Part shown: positions 9,181-18,313 of the stretch, in pieces
Position numbering within the stretch: the stretch's first letter is position 1
How the letters are laid out: each line of letters opens with the position of its first letter
NCBI RefSeq assembly: GCF_020819595.1
Contig: NZ_JAJHNP010000029.1
Coordinates: forward strand, 48,395 to 112,394
Direction of reading: 5' to 3'
Length of the DNA: 64,000 nucleotides
Source of the DNA: Streptomyces barringtoniae
GTDB taxonomy: Bacteria; Actinomycetota; Actinomycetes; Streptomycetales; Streptomycetaceae
Translations under genes and position numbers: made by a program
Notes under the pieces: model-generated
What the model was told of the DNA's origin: nothing
Seen by the model: only the letters and a program-made list of their open reading frames with translations
The model's database searches: none

Positions 9181-12100
9181 TTCCACTCCCGTTCCGCGCC
9201 CTCCAGAGACGCTGGAAAGTCTGCATGTCCATCCCGCCCTGCCTCGATTCACTCCTCAGCTGGAATGCTTCGATGTCTTTCTTCTTTATGGCGTAGATGG
9301 CTTCAACGTGGCGTCGTATTTGGCCGCAGAGCTGATCTTCCGTGCTCGTTTTGGAGGAGCGATCGACCTTGATGTCCAGGGCCTTTATCCATTCCTCCAC
9401 AATACCAAGTTCGGCCTCCATCATCCGCTGCGCCCCCGCACTGAGGTCCTCCGATAGTGCGCCGCGTCGACTGCCGGATTCGACAAAGGAGTTGAGCTCG
9501 GTCGCGTCGGCCTGGGCGCCGCCGGCGATCATCTGGAACTTGGCCAGGTCGGGTGCCCCCTCCCTGGCATTCGCGGCCTCGATCAGCATCGCGGTGGTGG
9601 TGGTTGCCGCTATGCTGCGCATCCCCTCGTCATTGGCCATCACATCCGTGAGCGCCGCGGATGTGTCCGCCAGATTCCCCGTCGGCCGTCCGCCTCCCAG
9701 GAGGGACAGCATCTGGGGTGCCATCACCACCCCGACGCCAGGCTGAGAAACGTTGTGGATCAGCTTCTTGTACGACTCTTTGGCGTTCTCAAGCCCCGGA
9801 ACGGGAGCCGCCGCCGGGCCGGCCGGAGGGAAGTTCACCCGCGTCACCTTGTTTCGAACGATGACATGCTTCTGCACCTGACTCCTCGGCACTCCCCTGG
9901 GCGGGTACCCCTGATACCGCGTCGCCGTCAGCGGCGGCTGACCGTCGTCCCGCTGGAAGTCGACGTCCTCATGAGTGAGGGGAGGCCGGGCAGCCATGCG
10001 ACGTGAGTAATTCTGAACACCTCCGAATCCCACGCCCTCGTCGACGGAAAGAACCGTCCGATCCTTCGGCTTTTTCCCGCGGGGTTGCACACCGCCCGTA
10101 ATTCCGGTGTCGGCTTGATGGCGGCTGGTGTTCGAGTAGACGACCTCTCGCCCCACCTGACGCAGGAATCGAAGCAACCTGTCACGGTCGACGGTAGCCC
10201 CGTTGGAGAACGTCATGTCGGGGTTGATGGTCGCCTTGAAGCTGAAGCTCTCACCCCCGACCATGGAGAGGTCGGTGAGGCGATACCAGATCCTCGCGGC
10301 CGCCAGGAATGCCCGCAGGATCGGTTCCGGGACACCATGTCGCAGCAGGGCCTCGGCGCGCGGTCTGATCCTGGCGACCGCACGCTCCAAACGCTGCTCC
10401 TTGGCTTGCGGCGAGTTCTCCTTCTTATGGCGGTTGTCGCGGTTCTGCTTGCGCTGCTCCTTGTGCTTGTTCCACCAGTCGCGCAGCTGGTCGCGCTTGC
10501 GCTTGTACGCGTTGTAGACCTTGTGGGCACCGTTGCGGATGGCGCGGCCCAGTTTGCTGTTCTTGAGCTTGCGGCCCAGGGCGCGAGCGGCGTTGCGGGC
10601 CTTGGCCAGGGCACCCCTGACGGCGCCCTTGGCGCGGTTGAGGGTGCGGCCTGCGCGGGAGACCGGGTCCTTGGGGCGGGCGGGCTCCTTCGGCTTTTCG
10701 GGCTCGTGCGCCTTCTTCGGCTCCTCGGGCTCGTGCGGCTTGGCGGACTTGTGGTCCTGGTGCTCGGCAGGTTGCCCGGCGTGGGTCGGCCGCTCCTCGG
10801 GGTGGTGCGTCCGAGGACGCTCCTCCTCCCCATGACGGGCCGTCGCACCGGGCTCGCCCGGACGCTCGTGGGGGTGCTCGCCGAGGGGGGACTCGGCGGG
10901 GCGGCGGCGGGACGGGAAGCGTTCGCGGAGCGAGGACATCGCGTTGCGGAGGCCCGTGCGGGCGCGGTTGACCGCGGTGCCGACGGCCTTCCTGGCGCCC
11001 TTGCCCGCCTTCGCGAGGGCCTTCATGATCTTCTGGGCCAGGGACTTGAGCTTGGAGCCGACCGCCTTTCCGGCGGCCTTGAGCTTGGAGAGGAGGTATT
11101 GGGAGACGAACTCGAGCAGGGCGACGACACCTGCGGCGACCGCCTCGGCAAAGAGGCAGGCGGCCGGGCCCGCCTTCACCGCCTTCAGGAAGGCGAAGAA
11201 CTTGCCGAAGGCGGCGATGATCTTGCTGACGGTACCCCAGGCGGCCATGAGGCCCTGAATGATCGTCAGGATCGCCCCGGCCGCAGGCACGATCATCGAG
11301 ATGACCTTTTCGATGATGATCTGCGCGAGCATCATCGGAAGGGCGGAGATGATCGCCTTCCAGGCCATCTGGCCGATCTTCTTGAGGGAGATGCAGCCCT
11401 TGACGAGGATGTTCAGGAGGGTGGACGTCAAGCCGACGACGGACTCGACCTTCTGGTCGAACCAGGCCTTCACCGCCGTCTTGATCGCGCCCCAGAGGTG
11501 ATGCTGGATGCCGTCCATCGCGGCGGCGCCCATCTTGTGCAGCCAGCCGCCCGGGTCCGGGGCGATGTCCGCGATCAGCGCCGCGAGTTGGCCGAGCGCG
11601 GCGATGGCCGCCTTGACGAAGTTGATCGCGGCCTCGACCGCCGCCCGGACCTGGTTGATGATGGCCTTGAGGGTGGCCTCGGCCAGCTTCAGCAGCGCGT
11701 TGAGTGCGGCGCCCAGCGCGTCGAGGAGCGCGTTGACCGCTGCCTTGAGCGCGTCCGCCAGGGCGTTGACCGCCGCGATGGCGGCGTCGCGCAGGGCCTC
11801 GATGGCCTTGCGGAACTTGTCACGCAACGCCGGGAACGCGGCGAGCAGGACGTCGCAGATCTTGATCAGCGCATCGGCGACGACCTTGATCAGTGCCACG
11901 GCGAGCTTGCGGCAGGTGTCGATGACCGAGTCCGCGAACTTCTTGAAGCCGTCGATGATGTCGTTGACCAGCTTGCGGAAGAAGTCGAAGATCTTGGTTA
12001 CCGCGGACAGCAGGGCGTTGAAGGCATCCTTGATCTTGGACGTGATCCAGCCGAACCAGCCCGATGACTCGTGCTTCTTCTTCTCCTTCTCGTCCCGGGC

Positions 12101-15100
12101 CTTCTGCTGCGCCTGTTCACGGTTGTCCTGGATCTTCTTGTTGTCGCTGGTCTGCCGGTCCTTGACCTGCTTGTTGCTGTCGTCGCGCTTGGAGAGGATC
12201 TTCTGGTGGTTCTCCGAGTGCGACTGATCCGCCTGCTTGTCGGAGTCGGCGATCTTCTTGTCCTGCTCGGAGCGCCAGTCGTCGCGCGCCTGCCTGGCCT
12301 GGACGCCCACCTCACCGCGCTTGTCGGTCTGCCTCCTGGCGTTGTCCTCGGTCGCCTTGTCGATGTCCGACTGGTTCTGCTTGCGCGCGTCGGCCTGCTG
12401 CTGCTTGTTCTTGGCCTGGGCACTGCCCACCTGGCCCTGGCCCTGGCCGATCGCCTGCTTGATCTGCGGGCCGCGCTGCTGCTGGACGACGGTCGCCTCG
12501 CCGGGCTTCAGCTGCGCACCGGCCTTGCCCTGGCCACCACCGCCCTGGCCGCCGGCGCCCCCGGGGACGTTGCCCTTCAGGGTCTCCTGGGGGACGTCCG
12601 GGTAGATCTGGTCCTCGCCCAGCGGCTTGGCCGCGTCCTGGCGGCCGGTGTCCTGGATCTCGGACGTCTTGTCGTTGTACTTGCCGGCCTGCTGGTCCGT
12701 CAGCTTCGGGTCGGCGTCGCCGGTCAGCTGCACCTGCGGGGCCGGGCCCACGGTGACGTTCAGCCCGGGGTCGGTGGAGGGGACGTCGTCGACCGCGTCC
12801 TGCATGTTCTGGACGTCGTGCGCGTCGGCGTGGCCCGCGTCGGTGTCCGGGACGTTGGGGGTCTGGACCTGCTGGGCCGGGTTCTGGCCCTCGACCTGCC
12901 GGCCGTCGGCCTTCTGCTGCTCGCCCTGTCCGGGCGGGGCCACCCGCTCCAGCTGGCCCGACACCTGCGGGGCCACGGCCTCCTCCGGCGGGTTGCCGGA
13001 CAGGGTCTGGGGCGCGCCGGAAGGGCGCTGCGCGGTCGGTGGGGCGGCCTTGAGCTGGTCCTGCTGCCGGCCGATGGAGTGGTCGACCGCTCCGTCGGCG
13101 CCGTCGAGGACGGTGACCGTCTGGTCCGGCGGCACGCTCGCGGCCGTACCCAGAGCGGCCTGCGGGTCCTGGTCGGAGACGTTGGGCGGGGCCGGGCTCT
13201 TCTGCTCCTGGGCGCCGCCGCCTCCGCCTCCGCAACCGCCGCCGCTGCCTTCGGGCTTGTCGGCCTCGGTGCTGGGCTGCGGGGAACCCGCGCAGGCGCC
13301 GCCACCCGGTTCGAGCGAGGCGCCGGGAGCGGGCTGGGCGCCGAGGGCACCCGGGGCGTCGGACTGCTGGTCGGCGGGTCCGAGGACGGGGGACTTCGCG
13401 GCGACGCGGGCCGGAGCGGCCGCGCCGGGCCCGGCTCCCGGTCCCGCGACCGCGGCCGACGGCTCGGGTGCGCCGGCCGGGCCGGCGGCGGCAGCGACGG
13501 GGGCAGGTGCGCGGCCCGGGGTCGGACCCGTGTGGCCCGATCCCTGTGGGGCGCCCGCCGGTTGGGGCGAGTGCAGCGCCGCGGCGGGCCGCGCGGAGGC
13601 GCGGGCGGAGGGCGGGGTCGCGGGGGCCGGGGCGTGCTCGGCCTCCTGGCGCTCGTTGTGCTCGGTGGCGCTCTCCTGCTGGGCGGGGGTGGGGGCGGCG
13701 CCCTCCTCGCTCTGGACACCCTGTGCTGACGTACCGTCCGCAGGTCGGTCCGCCTCGGCCTCCGGCTTCGCGGCCGGGGAGGCGTCGGCGGCGGGTTGGG
13801 CGTGCTCGGGGTCCGGGCCGACCTCCTGTTCGGCCGGCTTGTCGGTCTGGAGGTCGTGCTCGGTACGGTCCCCGGCCTCGTTCTCCGCGACGGGGCCCGG
13901 CTGCGGGGCCGACTGCGGAGTACGGCGGCCCGGAGCGGGCGGGGCCGTCGCCGTGGGGGGCTCGGCGGGCTCGTCGTCCTCGCGCTCGCTCTCGCGCGCC
14001 GCCTGGACCTTCTCCGCCTTGGTCGGGGGCGGCGCCGGGAAGCCGGGGACCTCGGCGCGGGCCGCGGCGGAACCGTCGGCGGGCAGGTGGATCCGGTCGG
14101 CCGTCGGGACGGCGGAGACGTCGAGGTCGGCGGAGGGGACGAAGTCCTCCGGCTTGAGCTCCGTCTCCGCCTCGCCGGCGGCGCCCGGCCTCTCGCCGCC
14201 GTGCGGACCGTCGACCTCGCCGTCGGCGCCCGGCTCCAGGCCCTCGGGCTGCTCCTGCTCGGGATGTTCGCCGTGCTCCTCGTCGTCCTCGAGGACGCCG
14301 TGGCGGGCGAGTGAGCCGTCGCGGTCCTCGGCGGTCCTGTCGACCTCCTCCGGGCGCACGGGACCGGGCTGCGGGGTGGGCAGGTGGTCCGGGTTGTGCG
14401 GCTTGCTGCCGGCGACGGGCTGCTTGGCCGCGGAGTTCCGCTCGTGCTCCGGCGAGCCCTCGGCCTTCGCGGCGGCGGGCTTGTCCTTGGGGTCCTTGTT
14501 CTCGTCGGTCTTCTGCTGCTCGGCCTGCTGGTCCTTGTCGTCCTGCCGGTCCTGCCGGTCCTGCCGGTCCTGCTGGTCCTTGCGGTTGCTGTCCTGGGCG
14601 CCTTGGCCGTCGGCCTGCTGCTGGGCGGCGGTTGCGCCCTGTGCCTGGTCCTGACCCGGCTGGGCTGCCTGCGCCTGGGCCCCGGTGGCGGCGCCGGGCC
14701 GGGCGGAGGCGGGCTGGCCGGCGGTGGCCCCATAGGGTGCCGAGGACTCGGCGGATGCCGAGGCGTCGGCCCCGGTGCCGGACGAGGAGGAAGTCCCGCC
14801 CTGCTGCTGGGAGTCCTGCCTTGCGCGCCTGCGCTGCCTGGAGGGCTTGCGCTTGTTCAGCTCCTCCTGGTGGTCGCGCTGCTGCGGGCGCTCTTCCTCG
14901 TGCTGCTCCTGCTCGGGCCGCTGCCGGCCCCGGCCCTCCTCCGGCTGCCGGGAGGAACCGTCCGGGCGCCGGTGCTCGCGGCGACGCCCCTCGGCCGCGT
15001 CCTCGCGCTCCTCCTGCTCGGTCTCGCGGTGATCGCGTTCCCGTACGTCGTCCTGGTCGTGCTCGGCCTCGGTCCGGTCGACCGTGTCCGTGACCGGGAC

Positions 15101-15892
15101 CGGGGCGAGCGGGGTGTCCACCCCCTCCGGCAGGTGCGAGGTCTGCTCGGCGAGGGCGAGGACGCGCTGGTAGTCGGAGGACGGCAGGCGGAGTTCGAGC
15201 CTGGCGAGCACCGCCTGCTCCAACTCGGGGGCGAACCGGACGAGTTGTCTGCGGACGCGGCCGGAGGAGTCGGTGGGGTCGCCGCGCAGGGAGCGGAGGA
15301 TGCCGGCGGTCAGCCGGTCCACCAGGGTCGCCGGGTCCAGCCGTTCGCTGCGCAGCCGGTCGGCGTCGACGCGGGCGTAGCGAAGCCAGCCGGGGGTGGC
15401 GGAGGCATCGCGGGTCACCTCGGGCGTTCCGGTGTCCGTGCCGCGCGCGCCCTGTTCGGCCTGCTGCTCGACGGCGTCGGTCGGCAGGCTGACGCCGCCG
15501 AAGTCGCGGCCTGCGCGCAGCCGCCCCGGCTGGTCGGGCACCTGGACGGTGTGCAGCAGCTCGTGGGAGAGCAGGCGGCGGCCGTCCTCGGTGCCGGGGC
15601 GGAAGGCACCCTTGCGGAAGAAGATCTCCTGGCCGACGGTGACGGCGTCGGCGCCGACCAGGTCGGCCAGCGCGGCGGAGTCCTCGTCGGTGTGCACGCG
15701 GACGCGACTGAAGTCGTGGCCGAGCCGCGCCTCCAGCTCCCTGCGGACGCCCGGGTCGAGGGGGTGGCCGGCCCCGCTGATGATCTCCTTGGGCTCGGGC
15801 GTGCGGGCGGAGCGCTGCGGCTTGCGGGCCTTCTGCTTGTTACTGCCGCTGCTGCTCTGCCGGCTCTGCGCGGGCGCGTGGGTGCTGCTCAA
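9173..15892 (-). CDS. giant DUF4157 (eCIS core domain) protein, candidate effector/tape-measure
   Basis: A 2239-residue protein, start TTG 15892 overlapping the upstream stop (TTGA). Residues about 37 to 120 are a DUF4157 domain: GHDFSRVRVHTDEDSAALAD, VGQEIFFRKGAFRPGT and the zinc-protease-like LLSHELLHTVQ (His110, His114). DUF4157 marks proteins associated with eCIS loci. Residues about 250 to 1200 are low-complexity, rich in Gln, Pro, Ala, Asp and Glu, with Asp-Arg-Gln tandem repeats near 14550. Residues about 1200 to 1280 are a charged coiled coil. Residues about 1280 to 1650 form long amphipathic and hydrophobic helices resembling phage tape-measure segments. A Lys/Arg-rich linker follows, then about 350 C-terminal residues of no recognised family and with less GC-rich codons. 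Reading: an effector with metalloprotease-like head, possible membrane/tape-measure middle and swappable C-terminal toxin tip. No separate tape-measure gene is visible. Confidence 0.75.
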   Translation of the reverse strand: MSSTHAPAQSRQSSSGSNKQKARKPQRSARTPEPKEIISGAGHPLDPGVRRELEARLGHDFSRVRVHTDEDSAALADLVGADAVTVGQEIFFRKGAFRPGTEDGRRLLSHELLHTVQVPDQPGRLRAGRDFGGVSLPTDAVEQQAEQGARGTDTGTPEVTRDASATPGWLRYARVDADRLRSERLDPATLVDRLTAGILRSLRGDPTDSSGRVRRQLVRFAPELEQAVLARLELRLPSSDYQRVLALAEQTSHLPEGVDTPLAPVPVTDTVDRTEAEHDQDDVRERDHRETEQEEREDAAEGRRREHRRPDGSSRQPEEGRGRQRPEQEQHEEERPQQRDHQEELNKRKPSRQRRRARQDSQQQGGTSSSSGTGADASASAESSAPYGATAGQPASARPGAATGAQAQAAQPGQDQAQGATAAQQQADGQGAQDSNRKDQQDRQDRQDRQDDKDQQAEQQKTDENKDPKDKPAAAKAEGSPEHERNSAAKQPVAGSKPHNPDHLPTPQPGPVRPEEVDRTAEDRDGSLARHGVLEDDEEHGEHPEQEQPEGLEPGADGEVDGPHGGERPGAAGEAETELKPEDFVPSADLDVSAVPTADRIHLPADGSAAARAEVPGFPAPPPTKAEKVQAARESEREDDEPAEPPTATAPPAPGRRTPQSAPQPGPVAENEAGDRTEHDLQTDKPAEQEVGPDPEHAQPAADASPAAKPEAEADRPADGTSAQGVQSEEGAAPTPAQQESATEHNERQEAEHAPAPATPPSARASARPAAALHSPQPAGAPQGSGHTGPTPGRAPAPVAAAAGPAGAPEPSAAVAGPGAGPGAAAPARVAAKSPVLGPADQQSDAPGALGAQPAPGASLEPGGGACAGSPQPSTEADKPEGSGGGCGGGGGGAQEQKSPAPPNVSDQDPQAALGTAASVPPDQTVTVLDGADGAVDHSIGRQQDQLKAAPPTAQRPSGAPQTLSGNPPEEAVAPQVSGQLERVAPPGQGEQQKADGRQVEGQNPAQQVQTPNVPDTDAGHADAHDVQNMQDAVDDVPSTDPGLNVTVGPAPQVQLTGDADPKLTDQQAGKYNDKTSEIQDTGRQDAAKPLGEDQIYPDVPQETLKGNVPGGAGGQGGGGQGKAGAQLKPGEATVVQQQRGPQIKQAIGQGQGQVGSAQAKNKQQQADARKQNQSDIDKATEDNARRQTDKRGEVGVQARQARDDWRSEQDKKIADSDKQADQSHSENHQKILSKRDDSNKQVKDRQTSDNKKIQDNREQAQQKARDEKEKKKHESSGWFGWITSKIKDAFNALLSAVTKIFDFFRKLVNDIIDGFKKFADSVIDTCRKLAVALIKVVADALIKICDVLLAAFPALRDKFRKAIEALRDAAIAAVNALADALKAAVNALLDALGAALNALLKLAEATLKAIINQVRAAVEAAINFVKAAIAALGQLAALIADIAPDPGGWLHKMGAAAMDGIQHHLWGAIKTAVKAWFDQKVESVVGLTSTLLNILVKGCISLKKIGQMAWKAIISALPMMLAQIIIEKVISMIVPAAGAILTIIQGLMAAWGTVSKIIAAFGKFFAFLKAVKAGPAACLFAEAVAAGVVALLEFVSQYLLSKLKAAGKAVGSKLKSLAQKIMKALAKAGKGARKAVGTAVNRARTGLRNAMSSLRERFPSRRRPAESPLGEHPHERPGEPGATARHGEEERPRTHHPEERPTHAGQPAEHQDHKSAKPHEPEEPKKAHEPEKPKEPARPKDPVSRAGRTLNRAKGAVRGALAKARNAARALGRKLKNSKLGRAIRNGAHKVYNAYKRKRDQLRDWWNKHKEQRKQNRDNRHKKENSPQAKEQRLERAVARIRPRAEALLRHGVPEPILRAFLAAARIWYRLTDLSMVGGESFSFKATINPDMTFSNGATVDRDRLLRFLRQVGREVVYSNTSRHQADTGITGGVQPRGKKPKDRTVLSVDEGVGFGGVQNYSRRMAARPPLTHEDVDFQRDDGQPPLTATRYQGYPPRGVPRSQVQKHVIVRNKVTRVNFPPAGPAAAPVPGLENAKESYKKLIHNVSQPGVGVVMAPQMLSLLGGGRPTGNLADTSAALTDVMANDEGMRSIAATTTTAMLIEAANAREGAPDLAKFQMIAGGAQADATELNSFVESGSRRGALSEDLSAGAQRMMEAELGIVEEWIKALDIKVDRSSKTSTEDQLCGQIRRHVEAIYAIKKKDIEAFQLRSESRQGGMDMQTFQRLWRARNGSGND

Positions 15893-16284
15893 CGGCGCCC
15901 CCTGCGGTCGTTCGCGGCACCGGCACCGGACAGGCCGGCGTGGATGGCGCGGGCAAGGGCCTCGCCCAGGCGGCGTGGGTTGCCGGTGGCGGGCAGCTCG
16001 GGCAGCCCGGAGAGGAGGTCGAGTGCGCGGTCCCCGTCGGCGAGCAGGGCGGCCGGGACTCCGCGCTCGCGGACCAGCCGGTCCAGCTCGCCGTGGAACG
16101 CCTCGCGGACGCGCTCGGCGTCACGCGTGGTCAAGGCGAAGCCGTCGAAGGCGAGTTCACCGATGTCGATGCGGATCGCCGTCGGCGCGGCGGGGAGGAG
16201 CGCCTGCCGCCTGTCCGCAGGTACGCGGTGCACGTCCGGTACCCCATGTATGCCGTGTACGTCATGTGCGCCGTTCAGACCCAC
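15889..16284 (-). CDS. small eCIS-operon protein of unknown function
   Basis: A 131-residue product between the AAA+ ATPase and the DUF4157 gene, overlapping both (10 and 4 bases). The GTG start at 16284 gives an unusual His/Val repeat at the N-terminus (HDVHGIHGVPDVHRVP); a later start is possible. Residues about 35 to 131 form a compact helical protein: RIDIGELAFDGFALTTRDAE, VREAFHGELDRLVRERGVP, and LGEALARAIHAGL. The last part, with its AxxxxxAIHxGL pattern, is seen in small proteins encoded beside DUF4157 genes. Function unknown; position suggests an adaptor for the giant protein. Confidence 0.65.
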   Translation of the reverse strand: MGLNGAHDVHGIHGVPDVHRVPADRRQALLPAAPTAIRIDIGELAFDGFALTTRDAERVREAFHGELDRLVRERGVPAALLADGDRALDLLSGLPELPATGNPRRLGEALARAIHAGLSGAGAANDRRGRR

Positions 16285-18293
16285 CCGTCCACCTCCGAAG
16301 GCGTCAGGGAGCGTTCGAGTTTGAGGTACTCGGTGCGCGCCGCGGCGAGCATGTGCCGCATGCGCACCGGGCTGCCCTCCTCGGCCGCGAGGAAGGCACC
16401 GGCCAGTGCGATGTTGCGGATCGAACCGCCGGCGACGGTGAGCTGGGCGAGCCGCACGGGGTCCAGGCCCTCCGTCGGTGTCCGGTCCGGGATGACGCGG
16501 CGCCAGATCTCGGCGCGCTCCGGCACGGACGGGAAGGGGAAGTCGACGACGAAGCGGATCCGCCGCATGAAGGCGTTGTCCAGGGCCTTCTTCATGTTGG
16601 TGGTGAGGACGGCAAGGCCGCGGTACGCCTCCATGCGCATCAGGAGGTAGCTGACCTCCAGGTTGGCGTACCGGTCGTGGCTGTCCTTGACCTCGCTGCG
16701 CTTGCCGAAGAGCGAGTCGGCCTCGTCGAAGAGCAGCAGGGCGCCGCCGCGCTCGGCCGCGTCGAAGACCCGGCGGAGGTTCTTCTCCGTCTCACCGATG
16801 TACTTGCTGACCACCTGCGAGAGGTCGATGACGAAGAGGTCGACGCCAAGCTCGCCCGCCATCACCTCGGCGGCCAGCGTCTTCCCGGTGCCGGATCCGC
16901 CCGCGAAGAGCGCGGTGACGCCGAGTCCGCGGCGCAGCACGCTCTCGAAGCCCCACTCCTGGTGGACGGTGCCCCGGCGGCGCACGTGGGCGACGATCTC
17001 GCGGAGGATCGCCCGCTGTCGTTCGGCGACCACCAGATCGTCCCAGCCGGCGCGCGGCTCGACCCGGCGGCCGAGCTCGTCGAGGGCCATGCGGGCCTCC
17101 ACCAGACCTGCGCGCCACGCCAGTTGGGTCGGATCGCTGCCGCCTTCGCCGTCGTCCGGCGAACGCCGTACCGAGGTGGCCGCCGAGCGGATGACGTGCG
17201 CGGGCAGCGAGAACTGGGCGACCAGCCCGCGCAGTCCGATCTCGGTGACGTCCGGCAGATCGCCCAACGCAGCCGTCCAGACGTCCAGTTGCTCCTCCGC
17301 GCTGAGCGCGGGAACGGTCACCCGCTCGGCGCGGGCGCGAGCGGTCGCCGGACGCGGGTCGTCGGCGGAGAGCACCAGCGGTACGGCGAGCCCGGCGGTC
17401 AGGGCGTCGACGGCGGCCGAGGTGTCCCGGGCGGACAGCCCGGACGGCGCCTCGCCCAGCGAGACCGACGCACCGTCGTGCGACTCCACCAGCAGCGCCG
17501 CGGGCAGCAGCACCGCCTCCCGCTGCCACAGCCGGGCGAGTTGGTCGCGGTCGCCGGGATCGGTCGGGAGGTCCTCGGCGGAGACCGCGTACAGGGTGAG
17601 CCCGGACTCGCGGGCCGCGGCGGCGGCGATCTCCCAACGGGTCTGCCGGTCGGCCCCGACCAGCTCGACGTGCGGCAGCGCGTCCAGCTCGGCTGCGGCC
17701 CAACTCGCGGACACCTCACGTGCGGTGCCCTCGTGCGCGGGCGGCAGGGCCGCCGTCGGCGTGGCGATCCGGCTCAGCAGCCCGTGCAGGCGGACGTCCA
17801 GGTAGTCCACGCCGACGAGGAAGTGCAGGATCCGCTCGTCGATCCGGAGCCGCGAGGCGGTGAGGGCCACGGACCCGTCCCGGTCGTCCAGTTCGAGCAA
17901 CCGCCAGCGGCGCAGCGGGCCGACCGGGGCGAGCGCACTCCAGTGGGCGTCGTCCAGGGCGGCCAGGGCGAGGGAGAAGGTCGGGTACGGCCGCGCCGGT
18001 TCACCGCCGGATGCGGCGCACCGGCTCGCGGTGGTGGAGTCCAGCTCGGCTGCGGCGGCCAGGACGAGGACGTCGCGCTCGAAGGGGCTCAGGCCGAAGC
18101 AGGAGCAGAGGGTGTCCAGGGCGCTGCCGGGCTCCGGCTCGGGGCAGGCCGGCAGCTCGGACCGGGCGGTGCCGCCGCCCTCGCGCCCGGACGCGTGCGC
18201 GTCCAGGCGGGCCAGTACCGCCTCCACCGCCACGGACAGCGCCTTGTGGTGCAGATCGCCGCCGCCGGGCACCTTCGCCTTCTCCCCTCCCAT
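16275..18293 (-). CDS. AAA+ ATPase of the eCIS (Afp15-like)
   Basis: A 672-residue protein. The C-terminal half is a classical AAA+ module: Walker A GGSGTGKT near residue 465, Walker B LLLFDEADSLFGKRSE near 520, sensor-1 LTTNMKKALDNAFMRRIRF, and arginine-containing second-region motifs. The N-terminal 350 residues are an eCIS-specific helical domain (LDTLCSCFGLSPFERDVLVL followed by AAAAELD). Afp15/Pvc15-type ATPases are needed for assembly or effector loading and are conserved in eCIS loci. It starts 20 bases after the DUF4255 gene and overlaps the next gene by 10 bases. Confidence 0.92.
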   Translation of the reverse strand: MGGEKAKVPGGGDLHHKALSVAVEAVLARLDAHASGREGGGTARSELPACPEPEPGSALDTLCSCFGLSPFERDVLVLAAAAELDSTTASRCAASGGEPARPYPTFSLALAALDDAHWSALAPVGPLRRWRLLELDDRDGSVALTASRLRIDERILHFLVGVDYLDVRLHGLLSRIATPTAALPPAHEGTAREVSASWAAAELDALPHVELVGADRQTRWEIAAAAARESGLTLYAVSAEDLPTDPGDRDQLARLWQREAVLLPAALLVESHDGASVSLGEAPSGLSARDTSAAVDALTAGLAVPLVLSADDPRPATARARAERVTVPALSAEEQLDVWTAALGDLPDVTEIGLRGLVAQFSLPAHVIRSAATSVRRSPDDGEGGSDPTQLAWRAGLVEARMALDELGRRVEPRAGWDDLVVAERQRAILREIVAHVRRRGTVHQEWGFESVLRRGLGVTALFAGGSGTGKTLAAEVMAGELGVDLFVIDLSQVVSKYIGETEKNLRRVFDAAERGGALLLFDEADSLFGKRSEVKDSHDRYANLEVSYLLMRMEAYRGLAVLTTNMKKALDNAFMRRIRFVVDFPFPSVPERAEIWRRVIPDRTPTEGLDPVRLAQLTVAGGSIRNIALAGAFLAAEEGSPVRMRHMLAAARTEYLKLERSLTPSEVDGWV

Positions 18294-18313
18294 GGCCGTG
18301 ACTCCGCTCCCGC

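Noticed and set aside
10085..16324. Plus-strand frames of 500 to 680 codons across the DUF4157 gene, some very Leu/Val-rich and membrane-like
   Set aside because: They are the complement of helical Gln/Asp/Lys-rich coding sequence; the minus frame has overlaps with neighbours and a recognisable domain.
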